A DNA stretch of 64,000 nt from Paralichthys olivaceus (lineage: Eukaryota > Chordata > Actinopteri > Pleuronectiformes > Paralichthyidae): the NCBI RefSeq assembly GCF_024713975.1, contig NC_091099.1:19697501-19761500 (forward strand), read 5' to 3'. A program made the translations under genes and the position numbers. The notes under the pieces were generated by a model. It was given only the letters and a program-made list of their open reading frames with translations. It was not told the DNA's origin and did not search any database. How positions within the stretch are numbered: position 1 is the first letter of the stretch; every line of letters begins with the position of its first letter. Positions 26,221-38,083 of this stretch are shown here, one piece after another.

Positions 26221-29200
26221 ATGAACGACATCAAGCTGGCCCTGCTGGGCAGCCAGGGGGCTGGGAAATCAGGTGAGCGGCTGCAAGTGGTTTTTATTCA
26301 GAACAGCTATAGAAAAAACCCTGAGCACCCCCAGATTGTACATATGATGCAGTTTAACAGTGACTTTCTCTGCAGTGCAGTCAGTGGTGTTTTCCCCAAA
26401 TGTTATTCATGTCTTGGAAAGTGTTTTATAAAACGTTTGCAGGCTTTGACTTATTTGTTTGAATGAAAGAGTTTCAAAAGTTTTTAAAATTAGTAAGCCT
26501 GCACTAAATTTGCAAGATTTACTAAATTTAGTCAAATAAGTTTAGGATAACTTATTGATTATTCAACCAGTTCAGAATGCAAAAATATTTTATTTTAATA
26601 ACTTAAAAAAATTACACACTGGAGAGGCTGTGGTTAGAGAATATTAGAGAACATTTTTCTGTGGATCAGCTTATTAATTATTCAACTAATTGTTTAAACT
26701 CTACCTGACATGCAGATCGTTTGTGTTGAATTGAAACTGAAGGTCAGAGATGCTCTGTTTTCACAGTGTGTGTTAAATGAGTTAAATCCTGTCCTGCGTG
26801 TTTTTTGTCAGCGGCTTCTTCAACAAGCAGTATCTGTATATTGAACTACAGAGGAGACAACAGCTTAAGTTCAGCATCTTATTATAAATGATTCAGACAA
26901 AACTCACTGGAGTGTTTGTTATGATTCAGATTCTGCTTTCTTTGTCCCTTCCATAACACATGTTACAGTGCACACAGGGGTGAAATGCTGTTCTTCACAG
27001 ATCAGGGTGCAGGTCACATCTTAAAGCAACATAAGGAACATTATCTATGTGGTATAAAAATAAAAAACAAGAGAGCAGCTTGGCAGGTTGCCCAAAGGCA
27101 ATTTGATTTGAGGAAATTAAAAGAAGACCAAAAAACCAGATATATGTAGATATGCACTGACAAATATCTAACAGCAGTTTGCATTGAGTTAAAAGTGCAA
27201 TATCTTTAAAAATACAAAAGATCTTTAAAAGTACCAAAAGTCATAATAAATTAATAAATATATCAATTTAACTTTCCAGTCAGAACCATGTTGATATTGC
27301 TCATACACTGGAAAACACCATGAGTTACCATATCTTCTCCTACCATTCTAAAAGGACAGATCTATAGATTACATTGGTTTTACAGAGACATGACTGTCAA
27401 GATCTTACCTCAAGAACAAAGTTTGACTTATTACCAGCCTTTTAACAGTGTTCACTCTCATCAGACTGATCTTCTTGCATGGACATCGCCAACAGTTGAG
27501 AGGTAACATTCTCATGTAGTAACAAACTCCACCTCTTCTTTTCACTGAGCTTTGGTTTTGTGTTGTACAACCACGAGGAAACTGTGGTTTATTGGCTCCA
27601 TTCACTGAGGTTTAATTGAAATAATGAGCTCATTTGTGCCTCCAGAGAATCTCTGCCTTTGTTATATTACAACTCGTCTGACACAGCTGATTTCATTGTT
27701 GGGAAAATGGAAAATTCTATGTATGCGGATATAAAACCAACCAGTCTGCTGTAGGAGATCTAAAATAAACTGTTTATGTTGTAAACCCTTTCACTGACAA
27801 GTTTCAAGAAAAATGGCTCAGTACTTTCTGCGTTGTCCTGTAAACAGACAGAAAAACAAACAATGGACACAACCACCTGTCCTTGAACAGATCAGTATTT
27901 TTGATAAATCAACCGCAGGCTTCCCCCAGCGTATTTTACAAGACGTGTGACAGTTAATGTGACCGTTCCTTCACTGTAGTGAAAGTCACTGAGGGGTGCT
28001 GCTTGTGGTGCTGTTGCATACACCAGTGTTCAGTCACTGTGATTTAAGACGGCCTGGCTCTAAGAGCTTCATAAAACAATGGGATGTCTCCATTCTCACA
28101 TCCTGGCAGTGAAGCAGAGCTGTTACTGTGGTGATGTGTTGGCCTCTGGACACTTTACACTATGTGCTTCATGTTTTTCTGCTCGCTGCTCTTCTGCTTG
28201 TTGCTTTCAAATACATCATTTGATCACAATAATACTACTAATACTAATAACAATACTATTAATAATAATACAAATACTACCAATACTATTATGACTACTA
28301 CTGCTAAAACGACTACTACTACTACTACTACTAATAATAATAATAATGATAATAAACTGTATTTGTAAAGCATCGTTCCACAGTTACAAGGTGCTTTATA
28401 AGTTAAAAATAAAAAATTGAAGGCAAACAAGAGGAAACAATAAGAAACAATTAAAAGCTATTTGAACATCACACAGAATTAGAGCATGGATACCGATACA
28501 GATGAGAACAGAACCAGATGAGTACAGAACAAGAGAAGCTAAAATCTGATAAAGATGCTGTCTTTAGTGAGGGGACTTGAATGAGCTGAGACTTCTGCAG
28601 AATCTGTTGGCTCAGGCAGGTGAAGACAGAATTGCAGTAATCCAAAGGAGGGGAAATTAAAGCGGGAATGACAATCTCTAAATTTCCTCTGTATAAAAAC
28701 ATTATAATCTAGAATAAGGTTCAAAAAGAATTCCTACTGTGTCTTTAAGTGATGTTTTCCAGCATACATGCATAGTTAGTGTGCTGCGCTATCTCCATAT
28801 TTGAAGAATAACCCCTGTATAATCCCTCCAGACGCCCAGGACCACCATCCGCCACATGCACTTCAGAGTTTAGCAAGTGAAACTTCTGCCTTTAATTGAA
28901 ACTGATTGTCTGTGGGACCAAAAGTGGCAGAGACAGTCTTTATTCAGTGCAGCGCTCAGGCTGGAGGCGAAGCGGAGGGGGGAAATACAACCTTTCACTT
29001 TGCCAAATACACTCACTGAAGTTCCAGCTAAGCCATGCATCACTTTTCTGTGACTGTTGGCACCATGTTGTGTCTGTTGCTACCGCCACCTGTGAGAAAT
29101 GAGAGTGTAATGATGCCATGGTTCACTTTGTGGTTTTTCTCTTCCGTCATGTCCTGCAGCTGTCCTTGTGCGCTTCCTGACCAGGCGCTTCATCGGCGAA

Positions 29201-32200
29201 TATGCCTCGAACACCAGTAAGTGTTTCCAGATTTTACAAAATGGTTCTTTGATGAGTGGTGTTCTTTGGACCTGGAGAACAGAGTTTATCTAAATTTCAC
29301 TTGAGCATTATTAGGCTTCAACGAATATATTGTGATTTAGTGGAATACGTCCAAAGACGTCAAACTATTCCTTCTCGAGTCAGGGATACCTTCTTGGCGT
29401 AATGTCAAACCTCAACTGCTGGAAATATTATCAACATCTAAGGACACAAATTCCAATAACAGCACTTCTCAAAGTTCTTACATACACTCATCAAATACAA
29501 ACCACACAGATTATTTTGATTCATGTGCAATTGTGACATGAATCCATTCTTTGTTATTATGATTATTCTAACTGTTTCCATGTTTGACTGTTTCCACAGA
29601 CTCCCTGTACCATAAAAGGCTCTCCATCGATGGCAGGCAGCTGAACCTGGAGGTTTTTGACCCCTGCTCTCAGGTACAACACATCTTCAACACATCGCAT
29701 GACCCGTCCAAACATTTGGATATAGTTCATCCATAGTAAATGTTGTTTGAAGAGCGGAGCTGCAGTGGCTCTAGAAACGTTCCTGTTTTGAGTTCCTTTG
29801 TTTCCTCTTGCATTTGTTTTTTGTTCATGTTGTATTTGGTTTTGCTGTGAGTATTCAGTGGTATTTTGTTTTGTTGTCAATATTTGGTTGCGAGTATTTA
29901 GTTGTGTTGTATTTTGTTTTGTTGTGAATATTTGGTTATGCTGTGAGTACTGTAATGTTTTGAGTATTGTTATCTTCTGAGTATTCAGTGTTGTAGTCAG
30001 TATTTGCAGAGCATTTTGTAAACGCTGCCCCTGTTTTCTATGAAACGTTTTCTCCATTTGTTTGTGGTGTGTCTATTTGCACGTTTTGTTTTATTGTTGT
30101 GTGTTGAGCTCTCAGGGCCAGGAGTTTATAAAAGGGGAAGGTGGTATTTCCAGAATCCATTCAGCCGTGGTGGAAACATAATAATTTCAGGATTTCACTG
30201 AGCAACAATCAAACAGTGGCCGCTTTTCAGTTTGTCGAGGACATGAACGTGACCTTGACTGAACCGTGGTCAGGTGTTTACGTTGGCCTGGCACGTGTGC
30301 GACTAAAGCAGCACTTAAAGTTGTGAATCCAGAGGGTTTATGGGAGTATCCTTAGGCGACGTGCACCAGCGGCCGTTTCTTTGAAGAAAAGAGCCTTGTA
30401 ACCTGCACCTCCTTGGACAAGACAAAAGACCTGACAGGCTTTTTACTACAGAGCTAGTATTTTATTGGAATAACCGGAGGCTCAGCAGAACAACAGCTGA
30501 TCATTGTCTCTGCAGGGGAAGCTCACTGTCACACCCACCTCTCATAAGAAACACAGGGTCAGAGTCCTGCCCTTCTGACCTGGACCGCATAAAGAAAGTA
30601 TGAAGTCAATTAAGATGCTGGGATGAATGGGTTTTTTCAGTGCAGCTGAGGAATCCCTGTTTGAAGGCTCAGACATGTCTTTGAACATCTTGTCCTGTTT
30701 ATTCCACCTCAAGGTCACTAAAACTGTCCACAGACATATTTCCTCTGACTCTTTTAGTTTTTTGGCACCTTTACTTTTTCTTTCTCCAGGCACCATGTGC
30801 ACTCTTCCTCTGTTTGCATAACCAAACTGAAAATTGTAATTAGTCCATCACTTGTCATATGATAATATTTTAATTACTTTCATATTTCTATCTTTTTGTC
30901 TATTTATTATTCCTGGTTATTGCTTGTTCTTGTTTTATTTATAAGAACTCATTACATTCTGGATCATGAAATGGATCCAGGATTGTTTTTTTCTTTCTTC
31001 AAAAGTTGCATTTTCAGTGATTACTCAGAGAATAATTCATGGATCTTCAAAAACAAAATCAGACATGTTAAGGCACCTGATATCTATGAGTGTGTAATTT
31101 GGTGCAGATCCAAATCCAGTTGTAGTGAATGTAAACGTGGATTCATTATGGGAATGTTTGGCCTTGGTGGATGTATGCACTCCATCAGTAGAAATATCAT
31201 TTTTTGCTGCCTTTCTTGTTTGGTTTACAGTTTGTCATTGTCTGTACTGAATGTATTGAATCTTCTGGATTATTGGAGAATCTGTCTCTCTTATCTTATC
31301 CACTGTAAAACAGAAAATGTTGCTTCGTGTGTTTCAGGGTAACTAGAACATGCAGCTCTGAAAATACTGGAAGTAATGAGACACAAATAATAGTACACGG
31401 TAATATTACTGCATGCATACAATAATCTGGCAGTTGATTAGATAAATGCAGTATTTTACAACAGTTCTGCAACAACCCCCCACTCATTCCCAGAGTTCAG
31501 TTTAAAGTTGAAACAGTTGCAGAGACGTGTTGATTCAGTGTTGTGGTCATTTTGGAGGCTGCACTTTGTGGTAGTGACGACACGTTTTTCTTATATTATG
31601 TCCACTTGATATATTCGAATGAGGGAATGCTGAATAAGAAAAACACCTCTGGTCAGTGTGATTCCAGAGTAAAACAATGAGTCGTCCTTTGCAGAGCTCG
31701 GAGGCCAGGTGTATTCTGGAGGAGCCGGTGGACTGGGCCGACGGCTTTGTGGTGGTGTACAACATCGATGATCGCACTTCCTTCATCGATGCCAAGAACA
31801 TCCTGCGGCAGATTCGGGAGGAACGAGTCGACAACTGCAAGGGGTCAGTAACAGCACAGTGAGGGTATTTTACTATGGGGCAACTCGAACCATGGACAGA
31901 AACTGGAGATCCATATATATTTAAAAATCCACTGCTTGGTCTTAGAAAGTTGAAACATTGTGGATCAGAACACTTCCCAGTAAGTGTGGGGATGCTCCGA
32001 CACCGCAGGCAAACATGAAGTGTGTCCCTCACTGAGGCCTCTGGTTTTTACAAGGAGTTCCTCAAGTTTGCCAGAGACATTGGTGCCAAATTGGGCTTAA
32101 ATTTGGATTAAAAACGATAAACAATGCTGGTAAAGTGTTAGTCTTCTTTTTAATTTAGTCTTTGTGCCTTTTTTAATTTATCCAAAGGATTTTCAAATTG

Positions 32201-32946
32201 TTTATACGTGATGATTGTCCGTTTATCTTTTTCAAATTAACAAGAAATGCTAAGAGGAATTCACGACCCAGACGGGAACACTGTAAACACCATAGGAAAG
32301 CCGAACAATAGTATGGGTGCCCTACTTTCCTCTTAATGGGGATCCTCATGCAGTTTTGAGTTTGAGGAATGCTGGGAGTCCTGACCAGTTCAGACAAACT
32401 GATAAATGATTCATAGAGATGAGTGAGGGACTCACAGTAAACCAGGACATAAGTGAAGGTAGATAACAAGTAGCATTTAAGAGGAAGAACGAGTCTGCAC
32501 AGAAAGGAAGCTATTAATGATAAATTCAGAGAGGAGAAGATTTTATTTTTTTATTCTTAAACAGAGCTTCAGTTATGAGGACAAAGAGGTTTGAAATTTT
32601 GGAAACTGATGCCACATCATTTTCATGTCACCAGTCCGCACTAACATGTCTCTGTTTCAGGGAGATGGAGGTTCCTGTGTGTCTGGTGGGTAACAAGCAG
32701 GACCTTTGCCATGCCAGGCAGGTATGTGAGGACGAGGGCCGCGGCCTGGCGCAGGAGAACCACTGTAACTTCCAGGAGGTGTCGGCGGCCGAGAGCTACC
32801 AGGACATCGCCAACCTCTTCACACAGCTCATCCGACAGGTGATGGAGCACCTGAAGTACAGAGCTGACCGGCGACGCTACAGCGGCTCCAAGTCTATGGC
32901 CAAACTCATCAACAACGTGTTTGGCAAGAGGAGGAAGTCGGTGTGA
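26221..32946 (+). CDS. rergl: RERGL, RERG-like small GTPase
   Basis: Five exons (26221-26272, 29160-29216, 29600-29673, 31695-31843, 32661-32946) give 618 nt and 205 aa, the same length as human RERGL. Motifs: P-loop GSQGAGKS (10-17), RFLTRRFIGEYAS (22-34), DPCSQ (57-61) where Ras has DTAGQ, NKQD (122-125) and SAA (152-154). The C-terminus SKSMAKLINNVFGKRRKSV is nearly that of human RERGL and has no CAAX box, so membrane prenylation is not expected. Ras G12, T35 and G60 positions are Q12, N35 and S60, so the switch is probably atypical. Function in the family is poorly known. The gene lies between trim66 and lmo1, where the human 11p15 order has STK33. A teleost a/b copy label cannot be set from here. 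Confidence 0.93.
26273..29159 (+). other. rergl: rergl intron 1
   Basis: This 2.9 kb intron is noncoding. It carries a degenerate trinucleotide block (about 28228-28350, runs of act and aat) and, joined to it, a dispersed repeat (about 28340-28740) with ctgtatttgtaaagcatcgt and tgcagtaatccaaaggaggg. I see no other supported feature. Confidence 0.5.
28228..28740 (+). repeat. Trinucleotide block plus dispersed repeat
   Basis: ACT/AAT trinucleotide runs (28228-28350) are followed by a segment with aaactgtatttgtaaagcat, caaggtgctttata and attgcagtaatccaaaggag. This resembles the tail of an abundant teleost retroelement or SINE-like family. No open frame survives. Confidence 0.5.
29790..30010 (+). 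repeat. Degenerate tandem repeat (ttttgttttgttgtgaatatttggtt)
   Basis: Units of roughly 40-50 bp with ttttgttttgttgt, aatatttggtt and gagtatt recur about four times with drift. The long minus-strand open frame at 29563-30057 is produced by this low-complexity block. It lies in rergl intron 3. Confidence 0.6.
30965..31190 (+). repeat. Family A dispersed repeat in a rergl intron
   Basis: The order is aataattcatggatcttcaa, aaatcagacatgtt, cctgatatctatgagtgtgt, ttggtgcagatccaaatcca and gtttggccttggtgga. The same order is seen at 11330-11720, 33425-33700, 36350-36750 and 42785-43130. It appears to be an old, noncoding multicopy element. Confidence 0.6.
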
Positions 32947-33424
32947 TTGCTCCGGTGACGCCTGTGGATCATCAGCGGGAGGGACGGGGATGTTGTGTCT
33001 GTGGATCCACGAAAAAAGGAAACTAGCCGAGAGGTTATGTACTGTGTGTGAAAGCTGTTGAGTATAGATTCAATGGTTGGACCGCAACATGGTGTTCAGT
33101 GAGCAACATGGATGGTTTGGATGGCGTCAGGCCTGCCACTGACAACATTTAAAGTAAATTACTTGTACACACATGTTGCTCATGTTATTAAGTTGAGATA
33201 GAAGAAAGGAATAATTGGGTTGTTGTGATCAAAACAAAGATGATCATTAGAGCAGTGGCCCCCAACCTGAGGGATGGGACCCTAAGATGGACTCACATGA
33301 TGATTAAAAGGACAGTACAGCAGTATAACATAACAAACAGTCTTTCCTATTCAGTATTTCAAAATGCATCCACAACTAGACTATCCAATGGATACTTCCA
33401 CTAAGACCCGACAGTCTCCACATC

Positions 33425-33700
33425 AAACCACATTTAAATTCACTAGATTCTGAATTTTGTTTGGATTAATTAAACTATACACACTCATAAATATCAGTTC
33501 CCTAAACATGCCTGATGTTTTCCTACAAGATCCATTGATTATTACTAAGACAAAGTCTTTGTCGGACACCTGCATTGTTAAAGAAAGTGAAAAACGAAAT
33601 CCCTGGATCTGCACCAAAATGTATTGCCCTCTTTCCTGACCCATACCACATCCTTCCACCAAGTTTCGTGGGAATATTTCTGGTAGTTTTTTCACTGTCG
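33425..33700 (-). repeat. Family A dispersed repeat, reverse copy
   Basis: On the plus strand it reads cactcataaatatcagttcc, aacatgcctgatgttttc, ccctggatctgcaccaaaat and catccttccaccaagtttcg. These are the inverse of the strings at 11330-11720 and 42785-43130. Confidence 0.55.
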
Positions 33701-34289
33701 CTTACAATCAAACCAAAACAGCCCCAGAGGAAAGACAGCTGCTCTCCAATTATAACCTGTGGCTTCTTTATTTCTGTGACTTTCTCACGTTAAACCTGTA
33801 ACAAACAGACAATTCATCTGCTCTTCTAGAAACAGATCAGCCGCTGATGAGCCACCACAGTCTCCCTCGTCTTTGTGCTCACAGTGTGATATACAGCAGC
33901 ATCACGCTGACTGAACATGTCCACACGTCACATTTAGACCTTTAGCTTTAAGCATCTCCCTGCAGCTGTGTCCTGCAGCTGTGCCGACAACTGTTCAAAC
34001 TGCTTTTCTGTAAAGAAGTGTGTGGAAAAGCTCTTTAAGTCAGTTTTGAGCAGCCTGATGATAAAAGTTTTATGTATGATGAGGTAAAAGTTGAGTTTTT
34101 GTGCATTTTACTGACACTTTCATGAACATTCTATGTAGATATTTTTTATAATTCTTTGAAAATAATGCATATTTTTGCAAGGTAGTGATAGTTTAAAGTT
34201 GAGCGCTATTCTTTTGAGGAGAACATGTATCACATTTAACCTCTGAGGGACAGAAAGTTGTTGTGTTGACCGCATAGAACAAAGCAGTA

Positions 34290-34435
34290 TCATTGTTTTT
34301 TCTGGTAGTTTTTCCTCACTCCTGTCAATGGTTAAGGGCAGAGGATGTTACATCTTGTTCAATCCTATGATACCAACTGTGATTTGTGAATATGGGCTAG
34401 AGAAATATAATTTGATTTGATTTTGATTTGAGTTT
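34290..34435 (-). repeat. Inverted copy of the 24735-24850 repeat
   Basis: The string aactgtgatttgtgaatatg ggc, then aatttgatttgattttgatt, is the reverse complement of the end seen at 24735. The accompanying gggcagaggatgttacatct tg fits the same family. Confidence 0.55.
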
Positions 34436-35987
34436 CCCAGACAACTGTTCATCCTCTATAGCAGAAATGATCAGTGGATGAAATGATCAGTCACTTAATT
34501 AATAAGTGGGGCATCTTAACCATAGTGAATCCAGGTAAAGACACAGACACAGGCTAGAAATCATAGATTTAAAGGATTATTTAATGAAAATGGACGATGA
34601 TGAGGATGCTGGAGGTGAGGTTGGAGACCAGTGGAGCAAGCATGGCAGTGGCTGGTGCAATGATGCAGGCTTGCATCGCAGAGCAGAGAGATGAAAGCAA
34701 GGGGACAATGAAGGGAGCTAAGGGGGACAAGATGACGGGCCAGGGGTTGGAGTCAGGGGAGGAGATGGAGCAAAGAGAAATGCTTGTGAAAAGACACAAA
34801 CCGGTATCAGGATGAAACAGAATGGTAACCAGCAATTTAAGAAAAAAGAAATACTGAAGAGGAGGCTGCGATGAGGCAGGGTGTTGGTGTCAGACCTGCA
34901 TTTATCAGAAAATCAAGAGACAACAATTTTGATCATCAATTTATTGTTTAGGCCATTTTGAAAGCAAAAAATATTTTTTTAAATTACTCAGACAGAACAA
35001 GCTATTATAACATTCACCCGAGCTTTAAGGAATAATAACGGAGGTTTGCCCAGAATTTATCAGTGTATCAGTAAAATATTTGTATGTCATCAGTAGACGT
35101 ATTGATACTGAAAGTAACTGTTGGTTGCAGCTTTGCAGTTCTTCTGTGGATGATAGACGACCTATGATAGTGGACGTTTTCCTTTAGTGCCACACATTTC
35201 TAACAAGTGCATGATTAATCAAATCAAGTGCAGGAGCTATAAGGAGTGAATCCACAGCTTTCAGGGCCCAGGGGGTCAGTGGCCCCTGTGTAGCTGCCTG
35301 TTTATTAGTGTTGTTATCATATCTCCCTCTCTGACTGCTCAGATAGTCACAACTAAATACATAATTTAAATGTATTCACCAGTGCAATAAATTATATCAC
35401 CTTTTTGTTTCATAGATTATGTTAGTTACAAATGTAATTATTATTGTCTGTATTTCTTACAGGATTGAAAATTGAGTATAAAACCAATAAATAACCACTT
35501 TTACAAATTCCAAGTCCTGTGTTGTTCTTAAATCCAGTAATGTCATCATGATGCTGTAGAGAAAGAATGTACCACACACTGCAAAAATAACTGATTCAAA
35601 CACATACACAGTGATTCATTGGTGAATGTTGTTTTTGTGAATACTGTGAAAATATTGGTTGTTCCAGATGAAATTAAAGTCAAACATGGTCTAATAAATT
35701 GTCTGGTTCTTCGTTCTGAAGTCATCGTTAGATGACCGTGAGACGAGGTCTCCAAAACAAATAAAGGAATCTCAAGATTTCCACTAGAGGGCAGCACAGA
35801 TTTCCAAAGACTATAATGTTGCTGTTAATGATTTTCAGCTCATGGGGCTTGACCTAATCACACAAAGAGATAAATGAAAGTCAGCAATTAATGGAAATTG
35901 ACTTTTCCATTAATTGGAAAATGTGTAATTTTGCTTGAAAGTAAGTTTCTGATATAGATGAAATGAATAATGAAGCGAAAACCAACA

Positions 35988-36245
35988 TTAAAGGGATAGT
36001 TCACTGAAAAATGAAAATTCATCCCTTAGTCACCATCATGCCTATGGATGAATGGGTGAAGTGTTTGAGTCCACAATACACCTCTGGAGTCTCAGGGGTA
36101 AACAGCGTTCAGCCGAATCTAATAGGATTGAGGTAACTGGTGAGTCCTTCTTGAGACATATTAAAACAAAAAAATACCTAACATGTCTCCATACTGCTCC
36201 TGTAGCATCATGCAAGTGTCCGTTAGTCCACACATTTATATTTGA
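35988..36245 (+). mobile_element. TTAA-type MITE, one end (Angel-like)
   Basis: It starts with ttaaagggatagttcactga and continues with the body found at 52658-52949 (tgggtgaagtgtttgagtcc aca, gtctcaggggtaaacagcg). The right terminal repeat is missing or too diverged to see. Confidence 0.6.
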
Positions 36246-36349
36246 CTAGGTTTGTTATGGATGTCAGATTAAGAGGCAGATTACCAGGTTGTTTTTGACA
36301 AATACATAATTATATATTTAAAATGCACAAAATATGATATAATAAAAAA

Positions 36350-36750
36350 AGAATGGTCCAACAGTCTCCTTATATCAAAATAAGATGCACCACATTTCAA
36401 ACACTCATAGATATCAGTTCCTTGAATATATGTAATTTGTTTCATCAAGATCCATGAATTATTCTCTGAGAAATCAACAAAGATTTTGCACATATCACAA
36501 AATATTAAACAGCTGATCCCTGATTTGAATCCACACCTACATTTGATGGATTTAGACCCATAACACATCCTACACAACATTTCTTGGAAATGTGTTCTGT
36601 ATGTTTCATGTAATCTTACATACAAACGATCAACCAACAACGAAATAGACACATACTGTCCCTCGTGAAGGTAACTAGACATTCATTTGCAGGATTGTTT
36701 GGCCTTGGCAGAGGAATGTGCTCTGTGAATGCCCCTCTAGTTTGTACAAG
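36350..36750. repeat. Family A repeat material in mixed orientation
   Basis: The left part is a reverse copy (aacactcatagatatcagtt cc, catcaagatccatgaattat tctc). The right part contains the forward string attgtttggccttggcagag. Rearrangement or two insertions could explain it. Confidence 0.45.
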
Positions 36751-37477
36751 CTTTTCTTTGAATTTATCACCCACAGTAAGTACTGAATGGAATTTCTATA
36801 CGTGTGTGGTCTTTAAATATAAAATTCATGGCATTCCTCAAGAAGTATTTCTTTATTCTGGGCTGCTTCTATTCCATCCTAGTGACGTTGTAAACTTTTT
36901 AGAAAGGAGACCTTTTAAAGAAAGCCACTGAATTTGTAGACAGAATAATTATTATATTATATAACAGATAACAATACTAAGACCACATTTGACACCACAA
37001 TACACAATACTTTCACCACTAGATTTCTCCTATAGTTGATCACCAGGTCTATTTAAAAGAGCCCATGGGTAAAGAGATTCAAATATTATTATTGACTGAT
37101 AACTGAACATCAATGTTATTCAAATTGATATTTTTGATAGGGAAATTATAATCAAGACCCCTTTTCTATCAAAATCTAATGCCTGAAACTGTGGGTGGTG
37201 GTTGTCATTCTGTTGAATGATGACTGATGATAGAAACCATGAAATGAGAAGGAAGGCTTCAGAAGACATCCAGTGAGTGAATCAAGTTTCAATCTCAATC
37301 AGAAATCTCTCGCAAGTGCCTTTGTATTAATGTTTTAAGAAAAACCAATGTGTTGCTATGGGTAACATAACACATACAGTATGTAATGGGGATTTAGAGC
37401 CAGACATAAATAGTTTCTAATAATTTTAGCTGAGAATTTTACAAAGTGATCTTCACGTATTTTTGAGGTACAAGGTC

Positions 37478-37570
37478 ATCATCATCATCAACATTATCAA
37501 CATCATCATCATCTTCACCATCATTATCATCAAAATCATCATCACCATCATCATCAGCAGCAGCAGCATT
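37478..37570 (+). repeat. ATC-rich trinucleotide tract
   Basis: Imperfect ATC units run through the segment, with a short CAG insert near the right end. It is intergenic and shows no reading-frame support. Confidence 0.8.
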
Positions 37571-37782
37571 AGCATCATCATCACAGCACAGGTGGCGAGG
37601 GTGATTTTGGCAGTTGTTAGGAATCAGTGAAGTTGGTAAAAGTTTCCTTTGTTAAACATCATACAGGATTATTCAGTTCAGCAAAACATCCATCCATTTA
37701 TCCTCCTCATTCTTTTGAAGGTCATGGGGTCAGCTGGAGCCAATCTCAGTTGACATAGTGCATTAGATATACATTTACAATC

Positions 37783-38083
37783 TTAAAGGTTCAGTGTGTA
37801 GAATTTAGTGACATCTGGTGTTGAAGTTGCGTGTTGCAGCTGAATACCTGTTACCTCACCTTCCCCTTACCATTAAAGAGAACCTGTGGTAGCTTCAGTT
37901 GTTATTCGTTAGCTTAGTCTATGGCAGCCTCCACTAGATGATGTAGATATAAAGTATTTAAATATTAAATCCCACTCTACAACAATTTGTGCAATTTATA
38001 TGAAACACACTAGTGAAAACATCACTAGGATTATTTTACAAAATATATTTAATTGCTGCCTGAATCCTTTACTGGACCTTTAA
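37783..38083 (+). mobile_element. Full-length TTAA MITE (about 301 bp)
   Basis: The ends are ttaaaggttcagtgtgtaga and, inverted, ttaaaggtccagtaaagg. Both sides show TTAA, consistent with TTAA target sites. The internal part is noncoding. A truncated relative is at 20075-20253. Confidence 0.65.

Noticed and set aside
29563-30057. 164-codon minus-strand frame rich in Gln, Asn and Thr
   Set aside because: It is produced by the degenerate tandem repeat and overlaps a real rergl exon on the other strand.
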